A stretch of DNA of 64,000 nt, taken from positions 337,271,211 through 337,335,210 of the forward strand of contig CM042696.1 of NCBI GenBank assembly GCA_023614405.1, written 5' to 3'. Positions 38,033 through 48,440 of the stretch are shown piece by piece. The DNA comes from Avena insularis (taxonomy: Eukaryota > Streptophyta > Magnoliopsida > Poales > Poaceae). A program made the position numbers and the translations under genes. The notes beneath the pieces were generated by a model. It was not told the origin of the DNA. It worked only from the letters and a program-made list of their open reading frames with translations, and ran no database searches. The first letter of the stretch is position 1. Every line of letters begins with the position of its first letter.

Positions 38033-39624
38033 TCACTCGGTCGATCCCATGTGGGATCCCTCGTCACGGGGAGATCTTGGCCTTCTGCGGCTATTCAGGG
38101 TTGACTGGTAAAGCTCCGGGTTGGACTCAAGCCTCTGCGAGGTAGCCTTCTCTTGTTTCTTGCAAGCCTTGGCAATGAGGTCGTACACCTGAGCAACTAC
38201 TTCTGGAGACCTATCCTTCTCCAGGAGGGTCTTGGCGATGGCAATGTTGATGGCGAGAGTTGGAATTACTTGACTCCCCTGTGAATCAATGTATGGGGTG
38301 GCTTTTGCCGGCTTGGATCTGCCATATCCCAACTTGTGCTGAATGTCGGGTCTTCAACGACGTGAGATGGTGCTTTCTTTGCTTTGTGCTTCAATAGAAA
38401 CTTCTTGTACTCAGCCTCCATAGCCCTTGCTGCCTTGATAGATTGTTGCGCCTTGGCCATGTCTTCGTCCAGCTTAGCGCTCTGCTCTGCGATGCACTTG
38501 GCCTCCGCTAGGATTGCTGCACGCTTATCATCAAGCTCCGTAACACTCCAGATATGGGCGACGATAATGGGCTCAACAAGGAGTGCACCATAGATCGCCT
38601 TGTCAGCAGGAGTAACTAATGGGTTGCCAACTGCAGATGTTGACGGTGGTGGTGGCGGCTGATTTGACTGCTTGGCATTACTGGGGGCTATGGTGAGTTC
38701 TTGCGCCTGTTGCGGGCAGATAACTAGAGGGGGCATAGCTTTGGCCAGAGCCGGAGGCTCGGAGGCTTTCTTGGCTACTGCCGCTCTGGTAACTGCAGGT
38801 GTGGGTGGATCTCTCCCACACTCCGGTTCATGTCCATCTTCTTCCATCATGCTCCCAATGGCGACTAGAACCTGGTGGGATGTGTTGGCCTTCTCAGGGC
38901 ACTCCTCCTACTCGATCTCCCCCATAATAGCAGTGTATTCCTTTGAATTAGCGTCTAAGCCGCCGCCATCCATATTGATGTCGACATATAGTGCGTCAAG
39001 GACAGAGTTGGAGTTGGTTTTGGTGTTATTAACGGCGGATGTGGAGGGTGATGGAGGTGGGACGTTGTTGTTACTTCCTCCCGCTTCAGGCCCAGACATA
39101 GCTTGGGTGTTCTCCTCGGCGTCCGTGTATTCATTGAAAATTGTGACCATCTCGCCAAGGGTGAGAGGGCCTCCGGTCTGCCGTCTTCGGAGGGTATGCC
39201 GGAGGAGTGTTCCGAGCGTGAGCCCTTCCATGAAGTGGTAGACGAGTTCGTCGGCGCGATCACCCTCTAGGGTTTCTCTCACCCTCATCCATCTAGCAAG
39301 GTATTCGCGGGGAGGTTCTCCATCCCTTTGAACGCATCTGGCCATATCAAAGATGGTGACGACACCAACAAATTGTGACCTACACATCTCTAATGCTCGG
39401 GGAAGCCAAGCGGATTTGCGGGGTCCTTCCACCTTTATATCCTGCACAGGGGCGGTTTGGGTGGGCCTTGAATTTTCCTGATCTGAGCCGCCATATTCCA
39501 GAGAGAGGTACAACCTAGATTCTTCCACAGAGAAGAGAATATGTCCGATGGCTACGGTGTCACCGATTCCCACGAAGAGTTTGGACCTCGCCCGTTGTAG
39601 AGCTCGAAGAGCCTCTTGCGCCAT
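38033..39624 (-). pseudogene. Element A gag-like module 1, starting at the primer binding site
   Basis: The ATG at 39624 opens AQEALRALQRARSKLFVGIG and later a capsid-like stretch (REYLARWMRVRETLEGD, LVYHFMEGLTLGTLLRHTLR) resembling the retrotransposon gag fold. A TAG at 38908-38910 interrupts the frame. The same frame continues (MMEEDGHEPECG at 38850, proline- and alanine-rich, then a helical region with AKCIAEQSAKLDEDMAKAQ). A frameshift near 38330 shifts into IDSQGSQVIPTLAINI and LYQSTLNSRRRP. The whole upstream ORF is over 500 codons and precedes a second, more canonical gag. Its function is unknown. Confidence 0.65.
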
Positions 39625-39636
39625 GGTGGGCGCCAA
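39621..39636 (-). promoter_or_regulatory. Element A primer binding site
   Basis: Minus-strand TTGGCGCCCACCATGG lies just inside the LTR. It resembles the TGGCGCC-type primer binding sites of Tat gypsy elements. The gag-module ATG overlaps its end, so there is almost no leader. Confidence 0.6.
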
Positions 39637-39639
39637 CTA

Positions 39640-40168
39640 TCGTGGTATTGTCGACGAGTACGCCATGGACAGGTCCTCATAGTGCATGTTTAGATACGTG
39701 GGGTAAGGCGGAGAGTTGGCGAGTAGGAGGTAACATAGTTTACCCAGGTTCAAGTCCCACAATAGTGGCGGAACTCTACTACTGCTATAAATCACTATAC
39801 TGGCAATACACCGAGTTACAGAGATTGGTTCGCTATGCGAGGGTGTTATGAATCATTTCCCTAAGGCTCCCACACGTCCATTTTATAAAGGCACCATAAC
39901 CTAGGGTTACAGAGAAAGGGCCTTGCCGGACAAGGTAAAGAGTCCTACACTAATACTAACTAGTCTTTTGGTTCTTGCACACCAAGGCTCCGAGTACGTC
40001 GGTGACTCCCGCGTAGCCTTCCTTAATCCGGCATGGGCCTTCCTTCTGGATTCGTCTAACTGGGTCCCCTAGCAGGCCATAAGCCTTGCTTGCTACCAAC
40101 TGTGGGCCACCCGGGTTAGCCAGATTAGAGACATGCTATGATGATACTCATTTATCATATCCCCAACA
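39640..40168 (-). repeat. Element A 5' LTR
   Basis: On the minus strand the LTR starts TGTTGGGGATATG (40168) and ends near CAATACCACGATA (about 39640). Its body is collinear with the LTR at 47579-48134, which has about 30 bp extra. A TATA-like TTTATAAAAT occurs on the minus strand at about 39882-39891. The exact inner edge is uncertain by a few bases. Confidence 0.8.
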
Positions 40169-41390
40169 CTGAGGGATGTAATACTAGTGGAACAGTGTTT
40201 CATTGGTGTTATGTCAATGACTATAGTGTACTACATCATGTAGTGGTATGCTGGGGTCACCGCAGTCACGATGATGTAATAACACGGGAATGAGTAAATG
40301 TGTTTGTCAGTAACAAGATTGAACTAGTATAAAGATACCAGGGATCAGGTCTTGGACAAACCTAGTATTGTTGTGCAAAAGGAATAAGACTCAGAGTTTA
40401 AAAGGTTCAAGCGATCATACAATTTAGTGGAATGTAAGGGACCATCATGTGTTTCCAGATATCGTTGTTGGTCATTGATTGGAGAGATGTCTCGATCATG
40501 TATGAACATTCTTGAACCGTAAGGCCGTCATGCTTAATGGTACAGACATTGCGGGTAAATCCACGACCGTAAGAGAAACATGAAGAGAGAGAGAGCTAGA
40601 AGCGTTCTGGAGAGATACCGAATTGTTTGGAAGTTATTCAAAAGGAGTTTTGAATAAAGGAAATTAAATAAAAGGTATTTATTATTTAATTAATAGAATT
40701 AATATGAAATATATTTATTTAAATAAAAGGAAAAAGGCAAAACCCTACATGGGCCATCCTAGGAAGGGAGAAGGCCCAAGAAGGGAGGTGGTTAGCCCTA
40801 GGTGGGCCTTTACGTGTGGGTGGGGGGTCCCATGGCCGCTGGCCACTAGGTGGGCTTGGGAGAGAGTGGTTGCGCCCCTCCCCACTGCTGGCCAGCCCCC
40901 TCCCATCTCCTCCCAAGTTTAGTCTCACGCTAGGACTTGGAGGGTGGGACTGGCCAGATTTTTCCTATATAAAGGGCCCATACCTCCTTCAAATCTCATC
41001 CAACAATTGGCCATTCGCCATTATCTCTCCCTCCCTCCCTCTCGTGCATTTTCCCAAGTTTGGCACATGCTCCAAGAGCTAGAGAATTCTCCACCAGGCG
41101 CACCCGCCATGCACATGGAATCGGTCTAGATCTTCTTCTTATGCTACCTTCCTAGACCAGGGCCCTGGAGACGTCATTTACACAAGACATTTGTAAAACT
41201 TTAGAATCACTTCCATTAGTGGATCTGGACGCTTGAAGCCTTCTAGACCTTGAGGTATGCTACCACTCATATTCATCAACAACGTTTGTGCAGGAACATA
41301 ATCCCGCGTCCGGTCATTACTATACTTCTCCAGATATCTTGGTGTGTTCTTGTAGTAGGAATTTTCTTGTTTTCTGCCATGGAACCCCTT
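40169..41390 (+). mobile_element. Unidentified LTR-promoter-like sequence
   Basis: No coding domain is visible. The stretch has AT-rich blocks (40620-40740), GC-rich blocks, a TATA box (TATATAAA at 40966-40973) followed by a CT-rich leader, and text reminiscent of Triticeae LTRs (gattgaactagtataaagat, gtctcgatcatgtatgaaca). I read it as LTR or LTR-derived sequence, plus orientation, from a family I cannot name. It abuts element A's LTR at 40168 and gypsy pol coding sequence at about 41391. Confidence 0.45.
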
Positions 41391-42290
41391 CGCTGAGAAG
41401 TGACAAGAGCCCCAGAAAAAGTAGAAAGAACAGTGCCCATGTACTTCTTCAGCACCGTGTTGCGCGATGCACGGGTCTATTAGCCCATGCTCAATAAATG
41501 CCTACTCGGCATCCTCATCGCATCGAGGAAGCTTCGGTACTACTTCGAGGCCCATTGGGTCACCATAGTGACCAAGCATTCATTGGAACACATGTTGTGC
41601 AATAGAGAAGCCACTGGACGTGTGGTGGAATGGGCTATGGAGCTATCCGACTTCGACCTCTATTTCACTGACACCCAAACCATCAATAGCTCGGCTTTGG
41701 CTGAGTTCATCATTGAATGAACTCCCACGCTGGAGGATGAGGAGGAACCTACCTCCTCCCATACCGGGAGTCCTGATCCTCATGACTAGACCATGTACTT
41801 CGACAGTTCATACTCCAACGATAGCTCTGGGGCTCGCGTGCTCCTGGTGTCGCTGAACAGACATCAACTAAAGTATGTGATCCAGATGCTCTATCATCGA
41901 GAGCATTCGACTAGCAACACCACCAAGTATGAAAGCTTACTCGATGGCCTCAGGATTGCAAGTGGCATGGGGATCAGCGCCTTGTCATCCACGTGATTCA
42001 CAATTGGTCATCAACTAGATCAACAAATACTACGACTCCCCGTGGATGCCCCTTACATCGAAGAAGTTAGGAAGTTGGAGAAGCATTTCGACAGGTTCCA
42101 GATGGAGCACGTCCCCCGTGGATCCAACATCATCATCGATGAGCTATCAAAGATCGCGCCTTCCAGAGGATGTGTACCCCCGGAAGTCCTCGTGGAATGG
42201 CTACTCAAGCCCTCGGTAAGGATACCCCGCGAACAAGCAAGCACAGAATCTCGGCGTGAGTCTCGACCTCAACCATCATATGCAAAGTGA
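41391..42290 (+). pseudogene. Element C: RNase H regions of a decayed plus-strand gypsy pol
   Basis: Plus-strand frames give the end of the RT-linked RNase H (LLGILIASRKLRYYFEAHW, TGRVVEWAMELSDFDLYF). A second, archaeal-type RNase H follows (MYFDSSYSNDSSGARVLLV, LKYVIQMLYH, KYESLLDGLRIA), in which the usual FDGS reads FDSS. Next is the VRKLEKHFDRFQMEHVPRG segment typical of the RNase H to integrase spacer. Dual RNase H is known from the Tat lineage. Stops and frameshifts are frequent. No RT is present upstream; the sequence starts abruptly near 41391. Confidence 0.75.
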
Positions 42291-42770
42291 TGGCTATGGA
42301 ATGTGTGCCCCCAAAAATAAAGCCAATACAAAACCGTGGGGCGAGCCCTCGGGTCCAAACATCATATGCAAAGCGATGGATACAAAGCCGTGTTCCCCGG
42401 GAAAGAAGCCATCACTGAGCCCGGAGGCAAGCCCTCGGCTCCGACCATCGTATGCAAAGTGATGGCTGCGAGACATTTTCCCTTAGGAAAGAATCCATCA
42501 CCAAGCCCCGGGGCAAGCCCTTGACTGCACCCATCGTATGCTAAGCGATAGTTACGAAACCGTGTGCCCCCGGGAAAGAAGCCATGACCAGGCATTGAGC
42601 AGAACTCTCGACTCCAACCATCGTATGCAAAGCGATGGCAATGGAGCCATGGGCCCCTAGGAAATAAGCCATTACAAGACCCCGAGGTGAGCCCTCAGCG
42701 CCAACCATCGCATGAAAAAACAATGGCTGAAAGTTCGTGTGCCCTCGGTGATAGAAACAATGGATCTCTT
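42260..42770 (+). repeat. 86/87-bp tandem repeat inside element C
   Basis: About 5.5 copies are marked by catcatatgcaaag or catcgtatgcaaag at 42274, 42360, 42446, 42532, 42619 and 42706, a spacing of 86, 86, 86, 87 and 87 bp. Each unit has a cccgggaaagaagccat-like core and a gcaagccctcg-like end. It lies between the RNase H spacer and the integrase. Confidence 0.9.
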
Positions 42771-42949
42771 CCCAGCAAGCACGTCGTCTGCATGGGGGAG
42801 ACGCTTAGGCTACCCTAGGCCACAAACGTACTAAGGTACCTCCGGGACCAGGAGCTCTGCCTGACCGCACGAATGGTGATAAATTATTTCGACAAGCAAA
42901 TCTGGAAATGCAAATCTGGTATCAAGCTTCGTTATATCCTGCAAGATGA

Positions 42950-44020
42950 AGGACGGTAACTCCTGGTTGAGATCCACGAAGGAGAGTGCTCGAGTCACCT
43001 TGCCTCATGGAATTTGGTGGGGAAGACATTCCATCAAGGGTTCAATTGGCCAACAATGTTATCGGATGATGAGTACTTGGTCAGAACCTCCAACGCTTGG
43101 TAGTTCCATGCCAAGGACACTGACTGACTAGCTCGAGCTCTTCAAACCATCCCCCTGTCCTAGCCATTTTCTACTTGGGGGCTCGACATTGTTGGACCTC
43201 TCACCCGAGCGGTGGGAAGGTACCAATACATGTTTGTCACCATCGACAAAATCACCAAGTGGCCCAAGGTGGAGCCAGTGTGGCAAATCAACTCCTAGGC
43301 CACTATTAGGTTCATCTAGGGCATTGTAAGTCGATTCGGCATACCAAACTAGATCATCACCGACAATGGCTCCCAGTTGACTAGCGGCGCCTCCACTGCC
43401 TACTTCAACAACCTCGGCACCAAGATCTGCTTCACCTCAATGGCTCACCCCCGGAGTAACGGGCAAGCTAAGTACCTCAACGCGGAGGTGCTACATGGGA
43501 TCAAAACCCGATCCTTCTACCGATTCAAGACCATCGGAAAAAACTGGATCAAATAGATCCTAACCGTCCTCTGGTCGATATGAACCACCCCAAGAAGGGC
43601 CACATGAGAGACACCTTTCTTCCTGGTCTATGGAGCTGAAGCCGTGCTTCCCACCAAACTACAACATGGATCCCCCGAGTGCGAGATTACAGAGAGGCCA
43701 CCCAGGGGAGCGAAGAATTGATGACGTCAACTTTCTCGAAGAGGTCTGGAACCTAGTTGATGTGCGAGCAGCTCACTACTAGGAGAGCCTATGCCGATAC
43801 CACAGCCTCCGGGTCCGACCTCGAATCATAAAATAAGGCAACTTGGTCCTTCACTGAGCACATCCTAGGAAGGGTAGCAACAAGTTGAAATCAAAGAGGG
43901 AGAGCCCTTACCGGGTGGTAGAAGTCTCCAGGCCTAGAGCGGTCTGCCTGGAGACAGAAGATGCTACTCCCATGGAGAACTCATGGAATATCGAGTACTG
44001 GCACGAGTACCATGTCTAAA
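42950..44020 (+). pseudogene. Element C integrase (decayed)
   Basis: The zinc-binding remnant (LVEIHEGECSSHLASW) leads to a core with LDIVGPLTRAVGRYQY (first Asp), IITDNGSQLT (second Asp) and a third block reading SNGQAKYLNAEVL, where relatives have GQAER, so the catalytic Glu appears replaced by Lys. The C-terminal part has FFLVYGAEAVLP and, near 43970-44019, WNIEYWHEYHV and a stop. Several in-frame TAGs (for example in the QINS and RFI segments) interrupt it. Integrase would insert element cDNA; this copy is inactive. Confidence 0.8.
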
Positions 44021-44024
44021 AATG

Positions 44025-44530
44025 CTATCGGTAAGGTTCTCTAGAATAAGGTTGCACGTTGTCGAGATAGCTCTACAGCGCGTGAGTCCAGGAAGGATCA
44101 CCCCGCGTGTCTCGCCTACTATCCTAATAGATAGGCTATGAGGGCATCAGGCATAGCCGGGCTTGCCTGGGTTGGTCTCCAATGGTATTGAAGCTACTAG
44201 AGTAGTAGAATAAGGTTGCGTGCTGCCGAGTTAGGCATGCAACATGTGAGTCTTGGCACGATCACCCTTCACGTCTCACATGCTGTCCTGATAGACGCGC
44301 TATCAGGACGTCAGCACAGTGGGCATAGCCATACTTGCCCGGGTTGGTCTCCTATGGTAGTTTAGCTACTAGAGGAGCAGGGTTGATGGCTACCGAGTTT
44401 GTTGTGCAGCGTGTGAGTCCAGGCAGGATCACCCCGCGTGTCTTGCCTGCTGGCCTAATGGACACGCCATCAGGATAGTGGGAATAGTAGGGCTTGTCCG
44501 TGGCTGGTCTCCAACAGTACTCAAGCTACC
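44025..44530 (+). repeat. ~165-bp tandem repeat, three copies, 3' of element C integrase
   Basis: Markers gtgagtccaggaaggatcac (44082), gtgagtcttggcacgatcac (44246) and gtgagtccaggcaggatcac (44413) are 164 and 167 bp apart. Each copy also has gggcttgcc-ggttggtctcc text. A purine-rich gctcgggggctac at 44546-44558 follows, resembling a gypsy polypurine tract. Confidence 0.85.
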
Positions 44531-44729
44531 CGAGGAGCATAAATGCTCGGGGGCTACCCCCGAGCCCCAAAAGCCCCGTGCGACTGATGAATCTCGTCGT
44601 GCAAGCTATGTATGCAATACTACCCCTAATGATGAATATAAGGGGAAGTGCGCTTTCACTCTCATCTCCTATGATCATTCACCTAGGTGCTTTCCGCTTA
44701 TGAAGATTCCCATGAGCACATCTTTCGCA

Positions 44730-44897
44730 AGCAGCCGGTCAAGAAGCAAAAGAAAGAAGGAAGAAAGCACAATGGCTCGAGCCCTTGAAAACGAGATAAC
44801 TGATTTTCTTATTCAGAGACCAAAGTACAAAGCTATAGTTAAGAAGAGTGACAATCACTTTTCTGAGTTTTGCATGCCTCTCTATTTGATATCCTAA
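44730..44897 (+). other. Possible coding fragment next to the B3 remnant
   Basis: A plus-strand frame reads SRSRSKRKKEES, then ALENEITDFLIQRPKYKAIV and KKSDNHFSEFCMPLYLIS before a stop. It is vaguely like the start of a plant B3/REM domain, but it points the opposite way to the clearer B3 remnant at 44960-45352. Low certainty. Confidence 0.25.
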
Positions 44898-44959
44898 ATA
44901 GGATTGGCTCTCCTGGTACACAGGTGTCTTGGGCGAGCCCCGGAGGGCCCTTGCCGGAA

Positions 44960-45352
44960 TCAGAGTCCTTCTTCATGGAAGAAGTCGATGCTGCACTGGC
45001 TGTTGTTGAACACCTTGACTGCCAACACCTCCGCTCCATCGAAGGATAAGACAAGGATGTCCCTACGTTGGTGGCAATGGGTCTCGGAGAAGTGGGACCA
45101 TCCCCCTCCAAGACACATGCTCCCTTCGTTGTTGATGAAGACACGAGCCCACCATATGGTGTTGCGGCAGCCAACAGGCTGGAGCATCAGCTTGGGAGGG
45201 CGACGATGGCCACCAAAGGACAAAGATAACGCGTCAGAGAGGCACCTCATCCCCTCATTCTCGCAGTGCACCCTCACGTAAAATTCAAAGCCAGCCAACT
45301 CTAACCACAAGTCCTGAGGTGCCACCGCAGGAGGGGAACGGTCGAGCTCCAA
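44960..45352 (-). pseudogene. B3 DNA-binding-domain fragment
   Basis: On the minus strand a frame open between stops encodes about 130 residues: DLWLELAGFEFYVRVHCENE, LSDALSLSFGGHRRPPKLML, then WWARVFINNE, CLGGGWSHFSETHCHQRRD and ILVLSFDGAEVLAVKVFN. The GW-F plus RRDILVLSFDG plus VKVF order is the second half of a plant B3 (REM-like) domain, a sequence-specific DNA-binding fold. There is no ATG in frame: the frame starts after a TAA, and its first usable codon is TTG at 45352. The end is TGA at 44960. It looks like a captured or relict gene fragment; no other exon is visible. It lies between a polypurine-tract-like site and LTR-like sequence. Confidence 0.6.
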
Positions 45353-45559
45353 GCATTAGCCACACCCACGGCATCCTCCTCGCCATCCTTGGACACGTAC
45401 CACCTCGCACCACCAAGTGGTAGCCATCCCTCCAGCGCTGGTAGTAGCAACCTCCCAGAGCCGGTGCACGGTCAGCGAGCGGATAAGAAAACATGAGGAA
45501 GAAGAGGAAAGAAAGAACTGTGCGCTGGTGGAATCACCCCACAAGGCGGGGTAAATAGG

Positions 45560-46573
45560 ACAAAGGGCACTGCCGACCTATGTCTTGGGACCCTCATTAG
45601 TTGCCCGGCGACACTTTTGAGACTCCTAGATAGAGGACATGTCCCTTCTGCCCTTCTCAGATATTACCATCACGCATTCCTAGGCAGAATCCCAGGAGTC
45701 CCCACGGTCTACCTAGGAGCGAAAGCGATCCATTGGCCCAAAGGGTGATCACTAGATACCGCACGAGCGGTACCTCACCCATGGCTACTATTGGTTCCAT
45801 AATTTCGGGAGTAGCGGTGCGACGGGCTCCGGATCAAGCGCTCCCTAAGAACTTGGTACCTATAGCTCAAGGCACTTACCTGTGGGTAGTACCCTAGGTA
45901 CATGTCCTAAGCTAGAGGCCACCACAAACAAGAGTAAAGAGACATGTGGCCAATGATTCCTGACATAGGGGACATACCGCTCCTTTGCATGTTTCATTGG
46001 GTCCCCCTTCAAACGACAATAGCACTATCCTGCCACGTCGTGTTATGTTGGCAGAATAATTGTGCCATGTTGTTGTCATGCATGCCCCATGACTCACAAG
46101 GTCTTAGACGGGATTATCCACGGGATCCTAGCCAAGCACTTGGAGACTGCGCGCCTAGAGAGCCAGTCTCTGACAAGATCCAGATTGATGGACAAATTCG
46201 AGTTCTCGTTTGCTCGGTGCAAGTGACACGTGGTCTGGTGAGAGGAGTGCACCGCCATGTTGTAGTCTTGCACTCTGCTTCGTCATCACCGCATGACCAT
46301 CGACCCTTTTGGTGTCCCCTTACCTCTATAAAAGGAGGCTCAAGTCGATTGATGAAGGAGAGAGCGAGAACCTTCCCTGGGAAGGAGCCTATGTAATTGT
46401 GATCAACCTCAGATAGTAGATAGTTGCAGCACTAGGGATCCGCACACCGCGACTTGAACCTGGGTAAAAAACCTGCGTCTGTGTGTGTGAGAGCTCGCCA
46501 AGCTCGCCAACTGAGTTCACCCTACATTGCGCCCCTGGCAGAACTAACAAAGGGGATACCCATACTCGGTGTC
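45560..46573 (+). mobile_element. LTR-like sequence, plus strand
   Basis: The right part has the layout of a Tat-type LTR: TATAAAA at 46327-46333 followed by ggaggctcaagtcg, gaacctgggtaaa, then tacattgcgcccctggcaga and catactcggtgtcg at the end (about 46573). The left edge is unclear. It may be the 3' LTR of element C, whose polypurine-like tract is at 44546, with B3-containing sequence in between. Confidence 0.55.
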
Positions 46574-46629
46574 GAAAATTGAGATACGATAGTGTATAAG
46601 TAGAATGAAATACTACAATGTGACAAATA

Positions 46630-46735
46630 GAGTTCAGTGATCCAGCGGTTGGTGCAGAGCGAAGCGGGAGGCAAGATCGCTAGGTTGATTCCCTCTAATC
46701 GCACCCTATTTTTTTATTATTTAATTTCTATCAAA
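46630..46735 (+). mobile_element. SINE-like, tRNA-derived sequence
   Basis: An A-box-like ccagcggttggtgc (about 46640) and a B-box-like aggttgattccctc (about 46681) lie about 40 bp apart, followed by a T-rich end (cctatttttttattattt). This is the outline of a plant SINE such as the Au type. No folded tRNA gene is present. Confidence 0.4.
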
Positions 46736-46982
46736 CAGACTAACATGTGGGATAAACCAAAAACCACAGTAAGATTGAGATCTACCATGGCATACAATCA
46801 TGAAGACCGAGTTGATGGGTCGGGTCCATTAATGGATGTTGTGTTCATTGAAAAAACGAGTCAAACATGGGCCGTGATGAAATCCATGACGATTAAACAT
46901 GGGACGAGATGGCAAACTAGACTTCAGGGCCTGGGATGAAATCCGCGACGAATTTGCTGCGATGAAAGCCAGGAATGTCATG
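46736..46982. other. No recognisable feature
   Basis: This is unique-looking sequence between the SINE-like piece and the truncated LTR. A short frame exists, but nothing identifies it. Confidence 0.3.
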
Positions 46983-47578
46983 TGTCGGGGGGATGACCCC
47001 CGGTAGGGTCAAGCTATGGTATAAAGAAAGGGTGACTGAGATAAGGTTGACCCACATATGGAGGCCGACATGAGCCAACATATCCCGGCCGACATATAAA
47101 ACTTATGTCGGCATAACATGTTTGCTCCCTTATTGCAGGAACAGGCCAGGCAGAGTTAACTCGGATGACACCAAGGAACCGGCATAAGGGGCTGGCGTAT
47201 GACCCATGGTGGTATGTTGGCCTCAAGATCAATTCTTATGTCCATCCCAGGAATCCCGTAATTGTCAGGAGGGCGTGCCCCCATAATACGGAGATGTGAC
47301 CATTGGTTATGGTGTACAGTTACACCAAGGATATTTAGGAGGAGACCATTGTCAGGCGTGGTAATGGTAAACAGGGTGGGCACGTCAAGTCCCATCAAGG
47401 GTATCCAGGAGCGACCCCATGACAGGAGAAGCATCTAGGCGAGGGTAACGACTTTGTGCAGCATCTGAAGATAATATTTTTTGCCACCTATGCCCTAACT
47501 TGTAACCTGTGAACCCCTTTATAAGGTGTCCTAGGACGTCCTGGAGGAGGGTCGATGAATTCATTTCTCTATTGTCCC
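46983..47578 (+). mobile_element. Truncated LTR, cut by element B
   Basis: It begins tgtcggggggatgacccccg, a typical Tat-type LTR start. It carries a TATA-like cctttataagg at 47516-47526 and stops abruptly at 47578, where element B's LTR begins. The missing right part should lie beyond element B, outside this window. Confidence 0.55.
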
Positions 47579-48134
47579 TATCATGGTATTGCCGACGAGT
47601 ACGCCATGGAGGGGTCCGCATAGTGCGTGTTTAGAGACGTGGGGTAAGGCGGAGAGTTGGCGGGTACGAGGTAACACATCTTACCCAGGTTCAAGTCTCA
47701 CAATGGTGGCGGAACTCTGCTCCTGCTATAAATCACTATAATGGCAATACGCCGAGTTAAAGAGATCGATTCGCTGTGCGAGGTGTTCTATGTTGGATAC
47801 CCCAATTGTATGAGTCGTAAGTGTTGTGCCCTAAAGGCTCCCACAGGTCTGGTTTATAAAGGCACCAGAACCTAGGGTTACAGGGATAGGACCTTGCCGA
47901 ACAAGGTAAAGAGTCCTACACTAATACAAACTAGTCTTCATGTCTTGCACCCCAAGGCTCCGAGTATGTTGGTGACTCCTGCGTAGCCTTCCTTTATCCG
48001 GCATGGGCCTCCCTTTTGGATCCGCCTAACTGCGCTACCCAGTAGGCCATGGGCCATGCTACCAACTATGGGCCACCCTGGTTAGCCAGATTAGAGACAT
48101 GCTATGGTGACACCCATTTGGCATATCCCCAACA
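47579..48134 (-). repeat. Element B 3' LTR
   Basis: On the minus strand it starts TGTTGGGGATATG at 48134 and ends near CAATACCATGATA at 47579. It is collinear with the LTR at 39640-40168. Just upstream on the minus strand is the polypurine-like CTCCGGAGGCTAT (48147-48135), as expected for a 3' LTR. A TATA-like TTTATAAACC lies at about 47851-47860 in reverse. Confidence 0.85.
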
Positions 48135-48440
48135 ATAGCCTCCGGAGGACTTTGATATCTTGCGCCGTATTGCCCTTTGGCTTGAATGCTCCGTCTAGAT
48201 GATGCCGGCAATCCGTCAAGCAATATCTCGAAGGTCTCCCAAAGAACCATGCAATCCTCTCCGTCTTTGCAATCTAGCTGAAGATTCACTGAGTCTTTGT
48301 TTCCAGAGTCGTACAACTTCCATCTTTGATGGAATATTCAGATGTGACCCCTTCACTACAACTATCAGGAGGATTACGTAGGGTAGAACCTACGCTACCT
48401 CGAAACTCACAGAAGTCAGGGAATTAATCATTAGCTGTTT
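48135..48440. other. Element B 3' untranslated sequence
   Basis: This lies between the 3' LTR and the promoter of the antisense ORF. Apart from the polypurine tract at 48135-48147 I see no feature. Confidence 0.5.

Larger units (their letters stand above)
34680..40168 (-). mobile_element. Element A: truncated Tat-type Ty3/gypsy LTR retrotransposon
   Basis: Read on the minus strand the order is LTR (40168-39640), primer binding site, gag-like module 1, gag-like module 2, protease, reverse transcriptase. It breaks off inside RT near 34680. RNase H, integrase and the 3' LTR are absent from the window. The same family forms element B (47579 onward, same strand), with closely similar LTR and RT. 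Stops and frameshifts throughout show that it is not autonomous. No target-site duplication can be tested because the 3' end is missing. Confidence 0.9.

Noticed and set aside
40704..41129. Overlapping frames in the GC-rich block
   Set aside because: They span a TATA box and a CT-rich leader, so they fit LTR or promoter sequence, not coding sequence.
46630..46735. Functional tRNA gene
   Set aside because: The A- and B-box-like motifs are present, but no cloverleaf can be drawn from the sequence, so it is listed only as SINE-like.
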